A DNA stretch of 6,150 nucleotides from Prevotella sp. (GCA_021636625.1 JAJWLX010000112.1:1-6150), one strand, 5' to 3'; counted from the stretch's first letter, positions 1 through 6,149 are shown. Notes: a model not told the origin generated them from the sequence alone. Numbers and translations are program-made.

Positions 1-1
1 C

Positions 2-82
2 ATCCCAACAGATATGAGAAAAGGAAGAGAAGGATTGGCAACGATAGTCCGTGAGAAAATATTTTGCCCATACGGTGCATGA
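2..82 (+). pseudogene. IS66-family accessory protein TnpB, fragment
   Basis: The frame starting at position 2 reads IPTDMRKGREGLATIVREK and then hits TGA at 80-82. PTDMRKG followed by a GL..IV stretch is the characteristic N-terminal part of the IS66 accessory protein TnpB (Orf2), a protein of roughly 110-120 residues whose exact role in IS66 transposition is unclear. Only about 26 codons remain, and the true start lies left of the window. Beyond residue 20 the expected DP..G.V..F.SR segment is absent in this frame. A vaguely similar EVWFF appears one frame over (about positions 83-97) and is at once followed by two stop codons, so the gene appears frameshifted and dead. The family call rests on one short motif. 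No transposase (TnpC) or terminal inverted repeat is visible in the window. Confidence 0.55.
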
Positions 83-431
83 AGTATGGTTTTTCTGATA
101 GCCTACGCTCTTGTATTCTAAAGAATCTAGTCTTAGAGTTGAAAAATATACTTACTGTGGGCTTGGGGCAATGGGATGAGTTGATGACATATCCTTTTCC
201 ATTTAAGTTCTTGCAAGAGTATCTGGACAACCAGAGTGAAATGACGTTTTCAAAGCATTGAAGTGAAATGTGGTGTTTTAAGTTCTTTTGTTTCAGATAT
301 TTGGTATGCTCTCGCCTCCTTTGGTGTGAGAGCATGCCTATACTATGAGTCATTTTTTGTTTCTTTGAATATTAATTATGTAGGCATAAATGTTAAATCT
401 TAGTTAATGTAACAAAAATGCTACCTATATA
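83..431. other. Degraded or non-coding stretch between IS66 remnant and hicAB
   Basis: No convincing gene lies here. An ATG-started frame at 64-261 stays open for 65 codons and ends in a segment reading YPFPFKFLQEYLDNQ. I do not recognise it, it overlaps the TnpB remnant and it has no promoter or ribosome site that I can see, so it is more likely decayed insertion-sequence DNA than a gene. From 262 to 431 the DNA is AT-rich and non-coding. It contains the hairpin at 303-338 and leads into the hicAB promoter. Confidence 0.5.
303..338. repeat. Imperfect 13-bp inverted repeat (hairpin)
   Basis: The arms GGTATGCTCTCGC (303-315) and GTGAGAGCATGCC (326-338) pair over 13 positions, with two G-U wobbles in RNA and no mismatches, around a 10-base loop. 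No T-run follows directly on either strand; the nearest on the plus strand is TTTTTT about 15 bases further on. It is therefore not a textbook intrinsic terminator. It could be an old terminator for the IS66-side transcript, an insertion-sequence end remnant or a protein-binding site. Confidence 0.6.
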
Positions 432-463
432 TTTGGTGGTTAGTTGCTTTTTTGTTACCTTTG
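432..463 (+). promoter_or_regulatory. Bacteroidetes-type promoter for hicAB
   Basis: TACCTTTG at 456-463 matches the -7 consensus TAnnTTTG exactly. TTTG at 432-435 sits 20 bases upstream, the spacing expected for the -33 element of the Bacteroidetes primary sigma factor. Transcription would start around 469-472, which leaves a leader of about 25 bases before the hicA ATG at 497. This placement also rules out the TTG at 452 as the hicA start, because it lies inside the promoter. Confidence 0.75.
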
Positions 464-496
464 CAGTGTCGAAATGACAAAGAGCTCTTACAAATA

Positions 497-679
497 ATGA
501 AACAATCAGAATTACTGAAGAGACTGAGAGATGCGGGATGCATCCTGTCTCAACATGGTTCAAAGCACGACAAATGGATCAATCCCAAGACTGGCGCTTA
601 CGATTATGTGCCTAGGCACTGCAAGGAGGTGGCCAAAGGGACTGCTATAAAAGTGCTTAAAAATTTGGCAGGGGAATAG
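497..679 (+). CDS. hicA: HicA-family mRNA interferase toxin (type II TA)
   Basis: This 60-residue protein has the size and pattern of HicA toxins, which are small double-stranded-RNA-binding-fold ribonucleases that cleave mRNA independently of ribosomes and are held inactive by HicB. An N-terminal helix (MKQSELLKRLRDAGC, residues 1-15) is followed by the core GSKHDKW (21-27), where His24 is in the place of the catalytic histidine. Then come VPRH (38-41) and a C-terminal helix with GTAIKVLKNL (48-57), matching the usual 'PvpRH...l..GT...Ilk' pattern. The ATG at 497 is preferred over a TTG at 452 in the same frame, because the promoter -7 box (456-463) would lie inside the longer reading. An A/G-rich AAAGAG precedes it at 479-484. 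hicB follows after 66 bases, an unusually long gap. The catalytic residues look intact, so the toxin is probably functional. Confidence 0.85.
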   Translation: MKQSELLKRLRDAGCILSQHGSKHDKWINPKTGAYDYVPRHCKEVAKGTAIKVLKNLAGE

Positions 680-689
680 CCCCTGCCAA
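665..689 (+). promoter_or_regulatory. Perfect 10-bp hairpin enclosing the hicA stop codon
   Basis: TTGGCAGGGG (665-674) and CCCCTGCCAA (680-689) are perfect reverse complements around a 5-base loop, AATAG, whose last three bases are the hicA stop codon TAG (677-679). The stem is GC-rich and lies at the hicA/hicB boundary. No T-run follows, so full Rho-independent termination is unlikely. It could instead act as a partial attenuator, as a 3'-end stabiliser or processing site separating toxin and antitoxin messages, or as a structure that a ribosome reaching the hicA stop would unwind. The base pairing is seen directly; any regulatory role is inferred. Confidence 0.7.
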
Positions 690-745
690 TCTATGAGCCA
701 TGTGTGGATTTATTTGTGGAGCTCTTTTACTAAAAATATAAATGT

Positions 746-1138
746 ATGGAGAAAAGAAAGGTTTTAGTTACAGTAGAACAAGCATCTGATGGTTCGTATT
801 GGTGTCATACAGAAGATGCGATAAACAAGGGGCATTTCAACTCTGTGGGACGTACCGTAGAGGAGGCAAAGCAGGATTTGCTTGATTGCTACGAGGAGGC
901 TAGGGAGTTTGAAGATGATTTGCCGGAAGTAGATTTTATCTACAAGTATGATATTCAATCATTCTTCAATTACTTTTCATATCTCAATGCGTCTGATATT
1001 GCCCGCCGTGCTGGCATCAACCCATCGCTCATGCGACAATATATCAGCGGTGTGAAGAAAGCCGGAGAGAAAAACTATCAACGCCTGTCAGCTTGTGTCG
1101 GCAAGATTAAAGAGGATTTTAGAGCAATCTCTTTCTAG
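746..1138 (+). CDS. hicB: HicB-family antitoxin with C-terminal HTH
   Basis: This 130-residue protein is the presumed antitoxin for the adjacent HicA. The N-terminal part (about residues 4-55) has the HicB pattern: a first strand, KVLVTVEQASDGSYWCHTED, then GRTVEEAKQDLLDCYEEA. This is the degenerate RNase-H-like fold that covers the toxin active site. The C-terminal part (about 72-130) is a helix-turn-helix, with SDIARRAGINPSLMRQYISG (residues 83-102) as a clear XRE-like DNA-binding segment, so the protein should also bind its own promoter. The ATG at 746 starts the HicB homology. A nearby ATG at 742 is out of frame. No close Shine-Dalgarno is present, only the A-rich leader usual in this phylum. 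Expression probably comes from the hicA promoter, with a possible weak internal promoter in the 66-base gap. A strong terminator follows 40 bases after the stop. Confidence 0.88.
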   Translation: MEKRKVLVTVEQASDGSYWCHTEDAINKGHFNSVGRTVEEAKQDLLDCYEEAREFEDDLPEVDFIYKYDIQSFFNYFSYLNASDIARRAGINPSLMRQYISGVKKAGEKNYQRLSACVGKIKEDFRAISF

Positions 1139-1177
1139 TAAAGATGATTGTTTCATATACATTGTTAAAGAGCTCGA

Positions 1178-1209
1178 AGCCCTGGTACGAGACGTATCGG
1201 GGCTTTTTT
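1178..1209 (+). terminator. Intrinsic terminator of hicAB
   Basis: An 11-bp stem pairs AGCCCTGGTAC (1178-1188) with GTATCGGGGCT (1194-1204), including two G-U wobbles, around the loop GAGAC. A six-base T-run (1204-1209) follows directly. This is a complete Rho-independent terminator, and it closes the toxin-antitoxin unit 40 bases after hicB. Confidence 0.85.
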
Positions 1210-1268
1210 CTTGCTGTTTTCTGGAAATGTTCAGCAAAATGCTAATATAATATTGACAGGTAAGCGCT

Positions 1269-1790
1269 ATGTTCTTTAGCTTGTGGATAGTTCAATGCAT
1301 TGGTGCAGGTTACAAGAGCAACATCTATGTGGAGAATAGTGTTTATGCTACTGCTGCTACCCAAAAGAAGCCTTGGGATTGCAAGACTAGTGGCAGTTAT
1401 AAAGACTACAATATCACATTGAAGGGCTATGAAGGCACTGCAGATGCACAGAGCAATAGTGGTAACAACGAGTATTTCGTTCTAGCAAAATACTATACTT
1501 ATAAGGCTAATGATGCTTCTGAAGTGAAGAACTATGTAACAGCAGCTGCCGGTGCAACTCTCAAGGTGTCTTATGGTGCTGGTGTAAGCAAGTCAAGATC
1601 TGTTTCCTTCGGCAATACAGATGGTTAGACTACAGGCATCTGTGACTTTACAGAAGCTGCATCTGTACTCTCTACTCGTATTTTTACCTTGAAAGGTAAT
1701 GAGGTACAGACTCTTCAGCCAGGTTTGAACATCGTGAAGACCACTTACTCAGATGGTCATACAGATGTGAAAAAAGTATTGAAGAAATAG
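1269..1790 (+). pseudogene. Secreted pectate lyase (PL1-like), C-terminal remnant
   Basis: One frame runs from 1269 to 1790 and is interrupted once, by TAG at 1626-1628. Before the stop, CIGAGYKSNIYVENS (about codons 10-24), KPWDC, YKDYNITLKGYEGTADAQS and a final YYTYKANDASEVKNYV...AGATL resemble the last coils and C-terminal stretch of PL1-type parallel beta-helix pectate lyases, which cleave homogalacturonan outside the cell. After the stop the frame continues with STRIFTLKGNEVQTL, QPGLNIVKTTYSDG and VKKVLKK. This matches the C-terminal sorting-like tail (type IX secretion type) common on secreted Bacteroidetes enzymes. The signal peptide and catalytic region are missing. The 5' edge lies just after the hicAB terminator and may contain small frameshifts (about 1255-1290), so the ATG at 1269 is probably not a real start. 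The PL1 call is from memory of family patterns and is moderately certain; the gene being broken is clearer. Confidence 0.65.
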
Positions 1791-1797
1791 AATAATG

Positions 1798-1830
1798 GCC
1801 TTCGGGATATGATTGTCCTGGAGGCTTTTT
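1798..1830 (+). terminator. Intrinsic terminator after the pectate lyase remnant
   Basis: GCCTTCGGGA (1798-1807) pairs with TCCTGGAGGC (1816-1825) over 10 positions, with two G-U wobbles, around an 8-base loop. TTTTT (1826-1830) follows. It starts only eight bases after the remnant's final stop codon, so it is the original terminator of that gene, and its survival suggests recent gene decay. It also insulates the downstream arabinanase promoter. Confidence 0.7.
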
Positions 1831-1938
1831 GGGTTATCGTTACTTCCATGACATCTATCTATTAATCAAAACAAAAACTCCCTGATAATATAAACTGTTA
1901 TTTTTAGTTGTACAAAACAGTCATTTTCCGAAAAGAAT

Positions 1939-1974
1939 CAGATAATCCACTAAAATTCTACATATAATCCACCA
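1939..1974 (+). promoter_or_regulatory. Direct-repeat operator candidate upstream of the arabinanase
   Basis: CAGATAATCCACTA (1939-1952) and CATATAATCCACCA (1961-1974) are identical at 12 of 14 positions and are offset by 22 bases, about two helical turns, so both copies face the same side of the DNA. The second copy covers the position where a -33 TTTG would be expected for the -7 element at 1994-2001. Such tandem half-sites suit an AraC-type DNA-binding domain, as found in the hybrid two-component regulators that control many Bacteroidetes polysaccharide loci. The repeat is seen directly; the regulator type is inferred and no regulator gene is in the window. A palindrome, TTGTACAA, lies further upstream at 1908-1915. 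Confidence 0.55.
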
Positions 1975-1993
1975 TACTTAGCCTCTTTTGGCG

Positions 1994-2001
1994 TAATTTT
2001 G
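1994..2001 (+). promoter_or_regulatory. Promoter -7 element for the GH43 gene
   Basis: TAATTTTG fits TAnnTTTG exactly and is followed by CC. No TTTG stands 19-21 bases upstream; that slot holds the second operator half-site instead. Transcription would start around 2007-2010, giving a leader of about 100 bases that is A-rich with no obvious riboswitch or strong hairpin. The lack of a -33 box suggests the promoter depends on an activator. The rest of 1831-2111 contains no gene. Confidence 0.6.
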
Positions 2002-2111
2002 CCATCATCAAACGTATTTTCTGAAAAAGGAAAGCTTTGAAAAGTCGATGCTTGATTACGGATTAGCAAGAGAATAAACAATTACAATTTCATATAAACC
2101 GAGAGTAACCA

Positions 2112-3767
2112 ATGAAAAAGAATGTTTTAATGACAGCGGTTATACTGCTTGGCATCATGTCAGGTTGTACCGACAGCTTGGAGCAGCAACTAGCTCCTGC
2201 AGCAGAGGTTGAAACTGAGTTGACAACAAGAGCTTCTTCAGGTCGCCTTAGTACTTACACACCTCCTTCGTATATTGATGATTATGCATCAATGGCAGGT
2301 TGGGACCAGCGTGGCAGTTGGAATTTAGCCAACGTGCATGACCCTACAGTCATGAAGGCTGATGACGGCTACTATTACATGTATCAGACTGATGCCTCTT
2401 ATGGTAACAGTTTGGATGGACATGGCCATTTCTTCTGCCGTAAGAGCAAGGACTTGATCAACTGGACTTGGGTAGGCTCCACCATGAGAAGACAGCCTTC
2501 TTGGGTGGCAACCAAGGTGAATGAATATAGAGCAAAGGTGGGCCTTCCTGCTATCAAGCATTTTCGTTATGGATTTTGGGCGCCATGTGCTCGCAAGGTG
2601 AGAAATGGCTTGTACCGAATGTACTATTGCATCGTGGTTGATAATTACATCGGCAATGGCTTATATGCCGATGCAGCCAATTTTGACAACACCTGGACAG
2701 AAAGAGCTTTCATTGGCATGATGGAAACTTCCGATCCGGCAAGCAACCATTGGACAGACAAGGGCATGGTAGCTTGCTCTTCCACTGACCGTGGCTTCAA
2801 CTGGGGAAGAAACGGTCAAGGTGACTGGAATGCATATTTCAAGTATAATGCCATCGATCCGTCATATATCATCTGCCCTGATGGCAAGCATTACCTCATC
2901 TATGGTTCATGGCATTCTGGTATTGTTGCCATGCGCCTGAACCCGAATACAGGTATGCCTTATGAGAATATCGGTGACCCATGGGGAGACATCAGCAAAT
3001 ATGGCAAACGTATCTATACTCGCAATATCAATAGTCGCTGGCAGGCATCTGAAGCTCCGGAGATCATATATCACAATGGCTACTATTATCTTTTTCTGGC
3101 CTACGATGAACTTTCTGTGGCTTACAACACTCGTGTGTTGAGAGCCAAGAATATAGAAGGTCCCTACTATGGCAAGGATGGCAGAGACTGTACCAACAAG
3201 GGTGGGGAGGCATATCCAATTCTGACACATCCGTACAAGTTCAACAATAGTCCAGGTTGGGTAGGAATCTCTCATTGTGCTGTCTTTGATGATGGAGAAG
3301 GTAACTGGTATTTTTCATCACAAGGTCGTTTGCCGGCTGGAGTAAATGGTAATCCATATTCAAACGCCCTTATGATGGGACAAGTACGTTCCATTCGATG
3401 GACACAGGATGGCTGGCCAGTCATTATGCCTGAGAGATATGGTGATGTGCCACAGCTTACCATTCTCGAAAGTGAATTGAAGGGAACCTGGGAGAATATC
3501 ACCCTGGAGTATAATTTCGGTCAGCAGTGCAGTTCTGAAAGCATGACACTGGGTAGTGGTCATAAGATTACTGCAGGTTTCCATGCTGGTGGCAAGTGGT
3601 CCTACGACAAGGCAAATGCCATTCTCTACATAGATGGCATACCTATGTATTTGCAGAGAGAATGTGATTGGGAATCCAATCCTAGAAAATATACTATTGT
3701 ATATTCCGGACTCAGCAACTACAACAGCACAAGGAACCGCAAGTCATATTGGGGCAAGAAGAATTAA
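2112..3767 (+). CDS. GH43 endo-1,5-alpha-L-arabinanase lipoprotein
   Basis: This 551-residue lipoprotein is predicted to hydrolyse alpha-1,5-L-arabinan, the side chain of pectic RG-I, at the cell envelope. Residues 1-18 are a signal peptide ending in IMSGC, with Cys19 as the lipidated residue (a relaxed lipobox, Met at -3), followed by a linker to about residue 70. The five-bladed beta-propeller carries the GH43 triad: VHDP with Asp77 (general base), AIDPSYI with Asp249 (pKa modulator) and SEAPEI with Glu314 (general acid). WAP (156-158), YGSWHSGI (264-271) and GISHCAVFDD (385-394, His388 a likely metal-site histidine) also fit arabinanases. From about residue 453 (GTWENITLEYNFG) to the end is a small beta-rich domain resembling the C-terminal domain of extracellular endo-arabinanases. 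Everything looks intact and full length. A weak GAGAG at 2101-2105 precedes the ATG. The gene stands alone, with no susC/susD beside it. The GH43 subfamily and exact specificity cannot be fixed by eye. Confidence 0.85.
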   Translation: MKKNVLMTAVILLGIMSGCTDSLEQQLAPAAEVETELTTRASSGRLSTYTPPSYIDDYASMAGWDQRGSWNLANVHDPTVMKADDGYYYMYQTDASYGNSLDGHGHFFCRKSKDLINWTWVGSTMRRQPSWVATKVNEYRAKVGLPAIKHFRYGFWAPCARKVRNGLYRMYYCIVVDNYIGNGLYADAANFDNTWTERAFIGMMETSDPASNHWTDKGMVACSSTDRGFNWGRNGQGDWNAYFKYNAIDPSYIICPDGKHYLIYGSWHSGIVAMRLNPNTGMPYENIGDPWGDISKYGKRIYTRNINSRWQASEAPEIIYHNGYYYLFLAYDELSVAYNTRVLRAKNIEGPYYGKDGRDCTNKGGEAYPILTHPYKFNNSPGWVGISHCAVFDDGEGNWYFSSQGRLPAGVNGNPYSNALMMGQVRSIRWTQDGWPVIMPERYGDVPQLTILESELKGTWENITLEYNFGQQCSSESMTLGSGHKITAGFHAGGKWSYDKANAILYIDGIPMYLQRECDWESNPRKYTIVYSGLSNYNSTRNRKSYWGKKN

Positions 3768-3807
3768 GACATCAAAGGAATTAAGGTAAAAGGTAGATGA
3801 CAAAAAG

Positions 3808-3842
3808 AAAGTTGCTGACTTGATTATCAAGTCAGCAGCTTT
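3808..3842. terminator. Bidirectional terminator between convergent genes
   Basis: AAAGTTGCTGACTTGA (3808-3823) and TCAAGTCAGCAGCTTT (3827-3842) pair over 16 positions, with a single G-U wobble, around a 3-base loop, TTA. It lies 40 bases after the arabinanase stop and 15 bases after the mobC stop, read on the minus strand. Reading on the minus strand, the stem leads into CTTTCTTTTTG, a good T-rich tail; on the plus strand only TTTCT follows. It should work well for mobC and probably serves both genes. Confidence 0.8.
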
Positions 3843-3857
3843 CTCGCAGTCTTATAT

Positions 3858-6083
3858 TCATTGTTTTTTAGTAGGAGAAGATTCCTTTTTCTCTGATTTG
3901 CCGAATTCTGTTTGTATCTTCTTGATCATATCCTTTACTTCCTGGTCAATGCGATTGAAGTTATTGTAGAGAATTCGTTCCTTGGCATCCGTGGACTTGA
4001 AGTTGTAATATATAGGAAGAGGGTAGTTCTTATAATCCTCTTCTTCTGCCTTGATTTCGTCCATGTTGAAGTTCGTTTTGCAGAAGAACTTAGAGGTTTT
4101 GAACTCTTCGGCCTCCTGGATATTCATAGAGTCGTTCTTGCCGGTCTTGGTTACGGTGAAATCTCTAGCTGTCTGTCCGCAGATCCAACCGGATGCCATA
4201 TCGCTGATTTTTGAGGCAGGTACCAAACTGTCCATGTTCTCATTGAGATTGATGGAAGTACGGTCTCTATCAATCGTAATACCTTTCTTGAGTTGGACTA
4301 CCTTTCCGAAAATGTCTCCAGATAACCAGTCCAAGGTATCCTTGCTTCTGGCAGAACCACTGATGACATTGCCCACGGTAGTGATAATCTTGTCTTTACC
4401 CACCTTGCCATAGTCAGCTTCAAGCTGAGGTAGTTCCTGAAAACCGAGAGTGACGGCTACTTTATTACTCCGAGCTGTACCGATAAGTCTATCAATCTTA
4501 TGAAAGTAGAGTGTCGGCAGCTCATCCACAATGATACTCACAGGGACGTTTTTGCCTTGACCACTATTCACTCGGGTTACCAGACGATTGAGAATCAAAG
4601 CATTCAGTGCACCGATGATACTCTCCATTTCTGGGTCGTTGGCGATAAGCAGATAGCTTGGATTCTTCGGGTCAGAGACCTTCAAGTCGAAGTCATCTCC
4701 ACTGAAAACCCAATAGGCTTCCTTAGTGGCAAGGCGCGATGTCTGCACTCGGAGCGTACCTATCATACCTTCCAGCTGTTCCATAGCCTTGTTGTCAAAG
4801 GCTGTTTTGAATGGTCCCAAAAGGGGATATACTTCGGGGTCGGTGACCAGAACCTCGAAAATCTCCTCATACGAGTGGTTCAAGAAGGAGAGTACATGAG
4901 GCATGTCGGAGTACTGGCCTTTCCAATAAGCTGGCTCCACCAGTTTATCCATCTGTCCCAGGCAGCCTTTGGCATACACTCGTCCTGTGAGCCGTTTATG
5001 GTGAGTCTCTGGGTCTTCGCTATACTCTGCATCCAGTTCATGACCATGTTCATCGTATGGTTTCTTTCCGTAGTTGACAAAGAAATAGATACATGCGGCC
5101 AGGAAGTTGGTGGCAGATGTCTGGAAGAACTGGTCGCTACCACCACCTGAACCCTTTTGACCTTTCTGGAGGGATTCAATGAGTGTTTCTGCTGTTTCCT
5201 GAGCAGCTGCCAGATTGCCTATATACTTTTGCTGGATAGGATTTACTCTACAGCTGTATTCTACGTTTACGAAGTTAATGATACGGAATTTACACCCTTC
5301 CGGGATTTTCTTCTGTTCCTTATTCTTTCTATAATGATAATATAGCTTGGTGGCCAGGGTCGGAAATTTATAATCGTACACCACCATCGAGAACCCTTTA
5401 CTGGAATGCTGCCTAATATAAGGTTCTATAACAGAGAATGTTTTACCGGAGCCCGGAGTTCCCACTACCCAGGTTCCTCTGAAAGGATTGATGATGTTGA
5501 TCCAGCCATGACGGAATTTCCCCTGATAGTAGAAGCGCATCGGTATGTTCACGGAATAAGGATTACAGACACACTCAGTGGATTGCTCGAAACTCTCGTT
5601 CTCCAAGTTGAATCGGTCTTTGAGCATGCCGCTTCTGAAGTACTTGGATATATTGTCAAGTGCTACCTGTGTCAAAACCGTTCCGGCAATTGACAATAGC
5701 ATATATACCCAAATGTTACCACTAAGTATGCCTATTTTGAAGTGCCAATCCCAATAGTAGATACCAACAGACAGCAAAACCATCAGAAGGCCTGAAAATA
5801 TAGGCCAGATAACCATTTTCTTGGCATCATACTCAATCTGCTTCTTATTTTTTGTACCAATGCAGGTAATAATGACCATGATGAGGGTCACCAGTTTACT
5901 ATAGGGCAGGAACTGATATACAGACAGGTGCTGAAGTTGGCGATGTAATCCTGTTATGATGCCTCCCAAGAAATCCAAATCTTCGGGATTGAAGGCATAC
6001 ATGAAGAACTCCAGGAGCAAAGTCACATAGATGACAGCCCTAAACAGGGTATAGGTTCCTTGTAACTCTTTTGATTCTTCCAT
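3858..6083 (-). CDS. mobC: Conjugation coupling protein MobC (TraG/VirD4-type ATPase)
   Basis: This 741-residue inner-membrane ATPase is of the type IV coupling protein family, which passes the relaxase-DNA complex to the conjugative secretion channel. The N-terminus has four hydrophobic segments (about 12-31, 59-76, 90-111 and 119-141), like the membrane region of Bacteroidetes MobC proteins. Walker A is GTPGSGKT (208-215), preceded by NPFRGTWVV. SMVVYDYKFPTLA (232-244), RVNPI (279-283) and a glycine-rich GSGGGSDQFFQ (311-321) follow. Walker B is VSIIVDELPT (515-524), then LGFQELPQL (546-554) and the late LVPASKISDMASGW (620-633). The C-terminus is charged. Length and motif order fit an intact MobC; no frameshift is seen. 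The ATG at 6083 follows 12 bases after the stop of an upstream gene, with GAGG (6099-6102) as a likely ribosome site inside that gene's end, which suggests a mobB-mobC operon. Transport machinery (tra genes) is not in the window, so self-transfer versus mobilisation is open. Confidence 0.9.
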   Translation of the reverse strand: MEESKELQGTYTLFRAVIYVTLLLEFFMYAFNPEDLDFLGGIITGLHRQLQHLSVYQFLPYSKLVTLIMVIITCIGTKNKKQIEYDAKKMVIWPIFSGLLMVLLSVGIYYWDWHFKIGILSGNIWVYMLLSIAGTVLTQVALDNISKYFRSGMLKDRFNLENESFEQSTECVCNPYSVNIPMRFYYQGKFRHGWINIINPFRGTWVVGTPGSGKTFSVIEPYIRQHSSKGFSMVVYDYKFPTLATKLYYHYRKNKEQKKIPEGCKFRIINFVNVEYSCRVNPIQQKYIGNLAAAQETAETLIESLQKGQKGSGGGSDQFFQTSATNFLAACIYFFVNYGKKPYDEHGHELDAEYSEDPETHHKRLTGRVYAKGCLGQMDKLVEPAYWKGQYSDMPHVLSFLNHSYEEIFEVLVTDPEVYPLLGPFKTAFDNKAMEQLEGMIGTLRVQTSRLATKEAYWVFSGDDFDLKVSDPKNPSYLLIANDPEMESIIGALNALILNRLVTRVNSGQGKNVPVSIIVDELPTLYFHKIDRLIGTARSNKVAVTLGFQELPQLEADYGKVGKDKIITTVGNVISGSARSKDTLDWLSGDIFGKVVQLKKGITIDRDRTSINLNENMDSLVPASKISDMASGWICGQTARDFTVTKTGKNDSMNIQEAEEFKTSKFFCKTNFNMDEIKAEEEDYKNYPLPIYYNFKSTDAKERILYNNFNRIDQEVKDMIKKIQTEFGKSEKKESSPTKKQ

Positions 6084-6095
6084 TGTTGTATTTAC

Positions 6096-6149
6096 TTACC
6101 TCAGTTCGGGATAACGAGCTCTATCTAAAGGCTTTATAATGTTTTTATA
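6096..6149 (-). CDS. C-terminal end of upstream gene, probably relaxase MobB (partial)
   Basis: On the minus strand, the only frame open from the window edge reads YKNIIKPLDRARYPELR and then TAA at 6098-6096, which ends 12 bases before mobC. The tight spacing and the GAGG ribosome site lying in its last codons suggest translational coupling with mobC. In Bacteroidetes mob regions the relaxase mobB usually precedes mobC, so this is probably its tail. Seventeen residues are too few to identify the family, so the relaxase call is from gene order alone. Confidence 0.4.
   Translation of the reverse strand, partial: YKNIIKPLDRARYPELR

Noticed and set aside
64..261. 65-residue protein from ATG 64
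   Set aside because: It overlaps the TnpB remnant, has no promoter or ribosome site and no recognised domain.
403..413. GTTAATGTAAC as a HicB operator
   Set aside because: Only four pairing bases on each side in AT-rich DNA; this is expected by chance.
452..496. N-terminal extension of HicA from TTG at 452
   Set aside because: It overlaps an exact promoter -7 box, and the added 15 residues do not fit the HicA pattern.
1626..1628. TAG as a recoded or read-through codon
   Set aside because: The gene also lacks its 5' half, and other genes here use ordinary stops, including TAG for hicA and hicB; simple gene decay is more likely.
1987..1990. TTTG as the -33 element for the arabinanase promoter
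   Set aside because: It is only three bases from the -7 element, far short of the 19-21 needed.
2325..3584. Minus-strand open frames within the GH43 gene
   Set aside because: They are short, mutually overlapping and without domains, and the plus-strand gene is intact with its full catalytic triad.
4500..5150. 216-codon open frame on the plus strand inside mobC
   Set aside because: It lies fully antisense to the conserved core of mobC, has no recognisable domain, and is explained by codon bias of the opposite strand.
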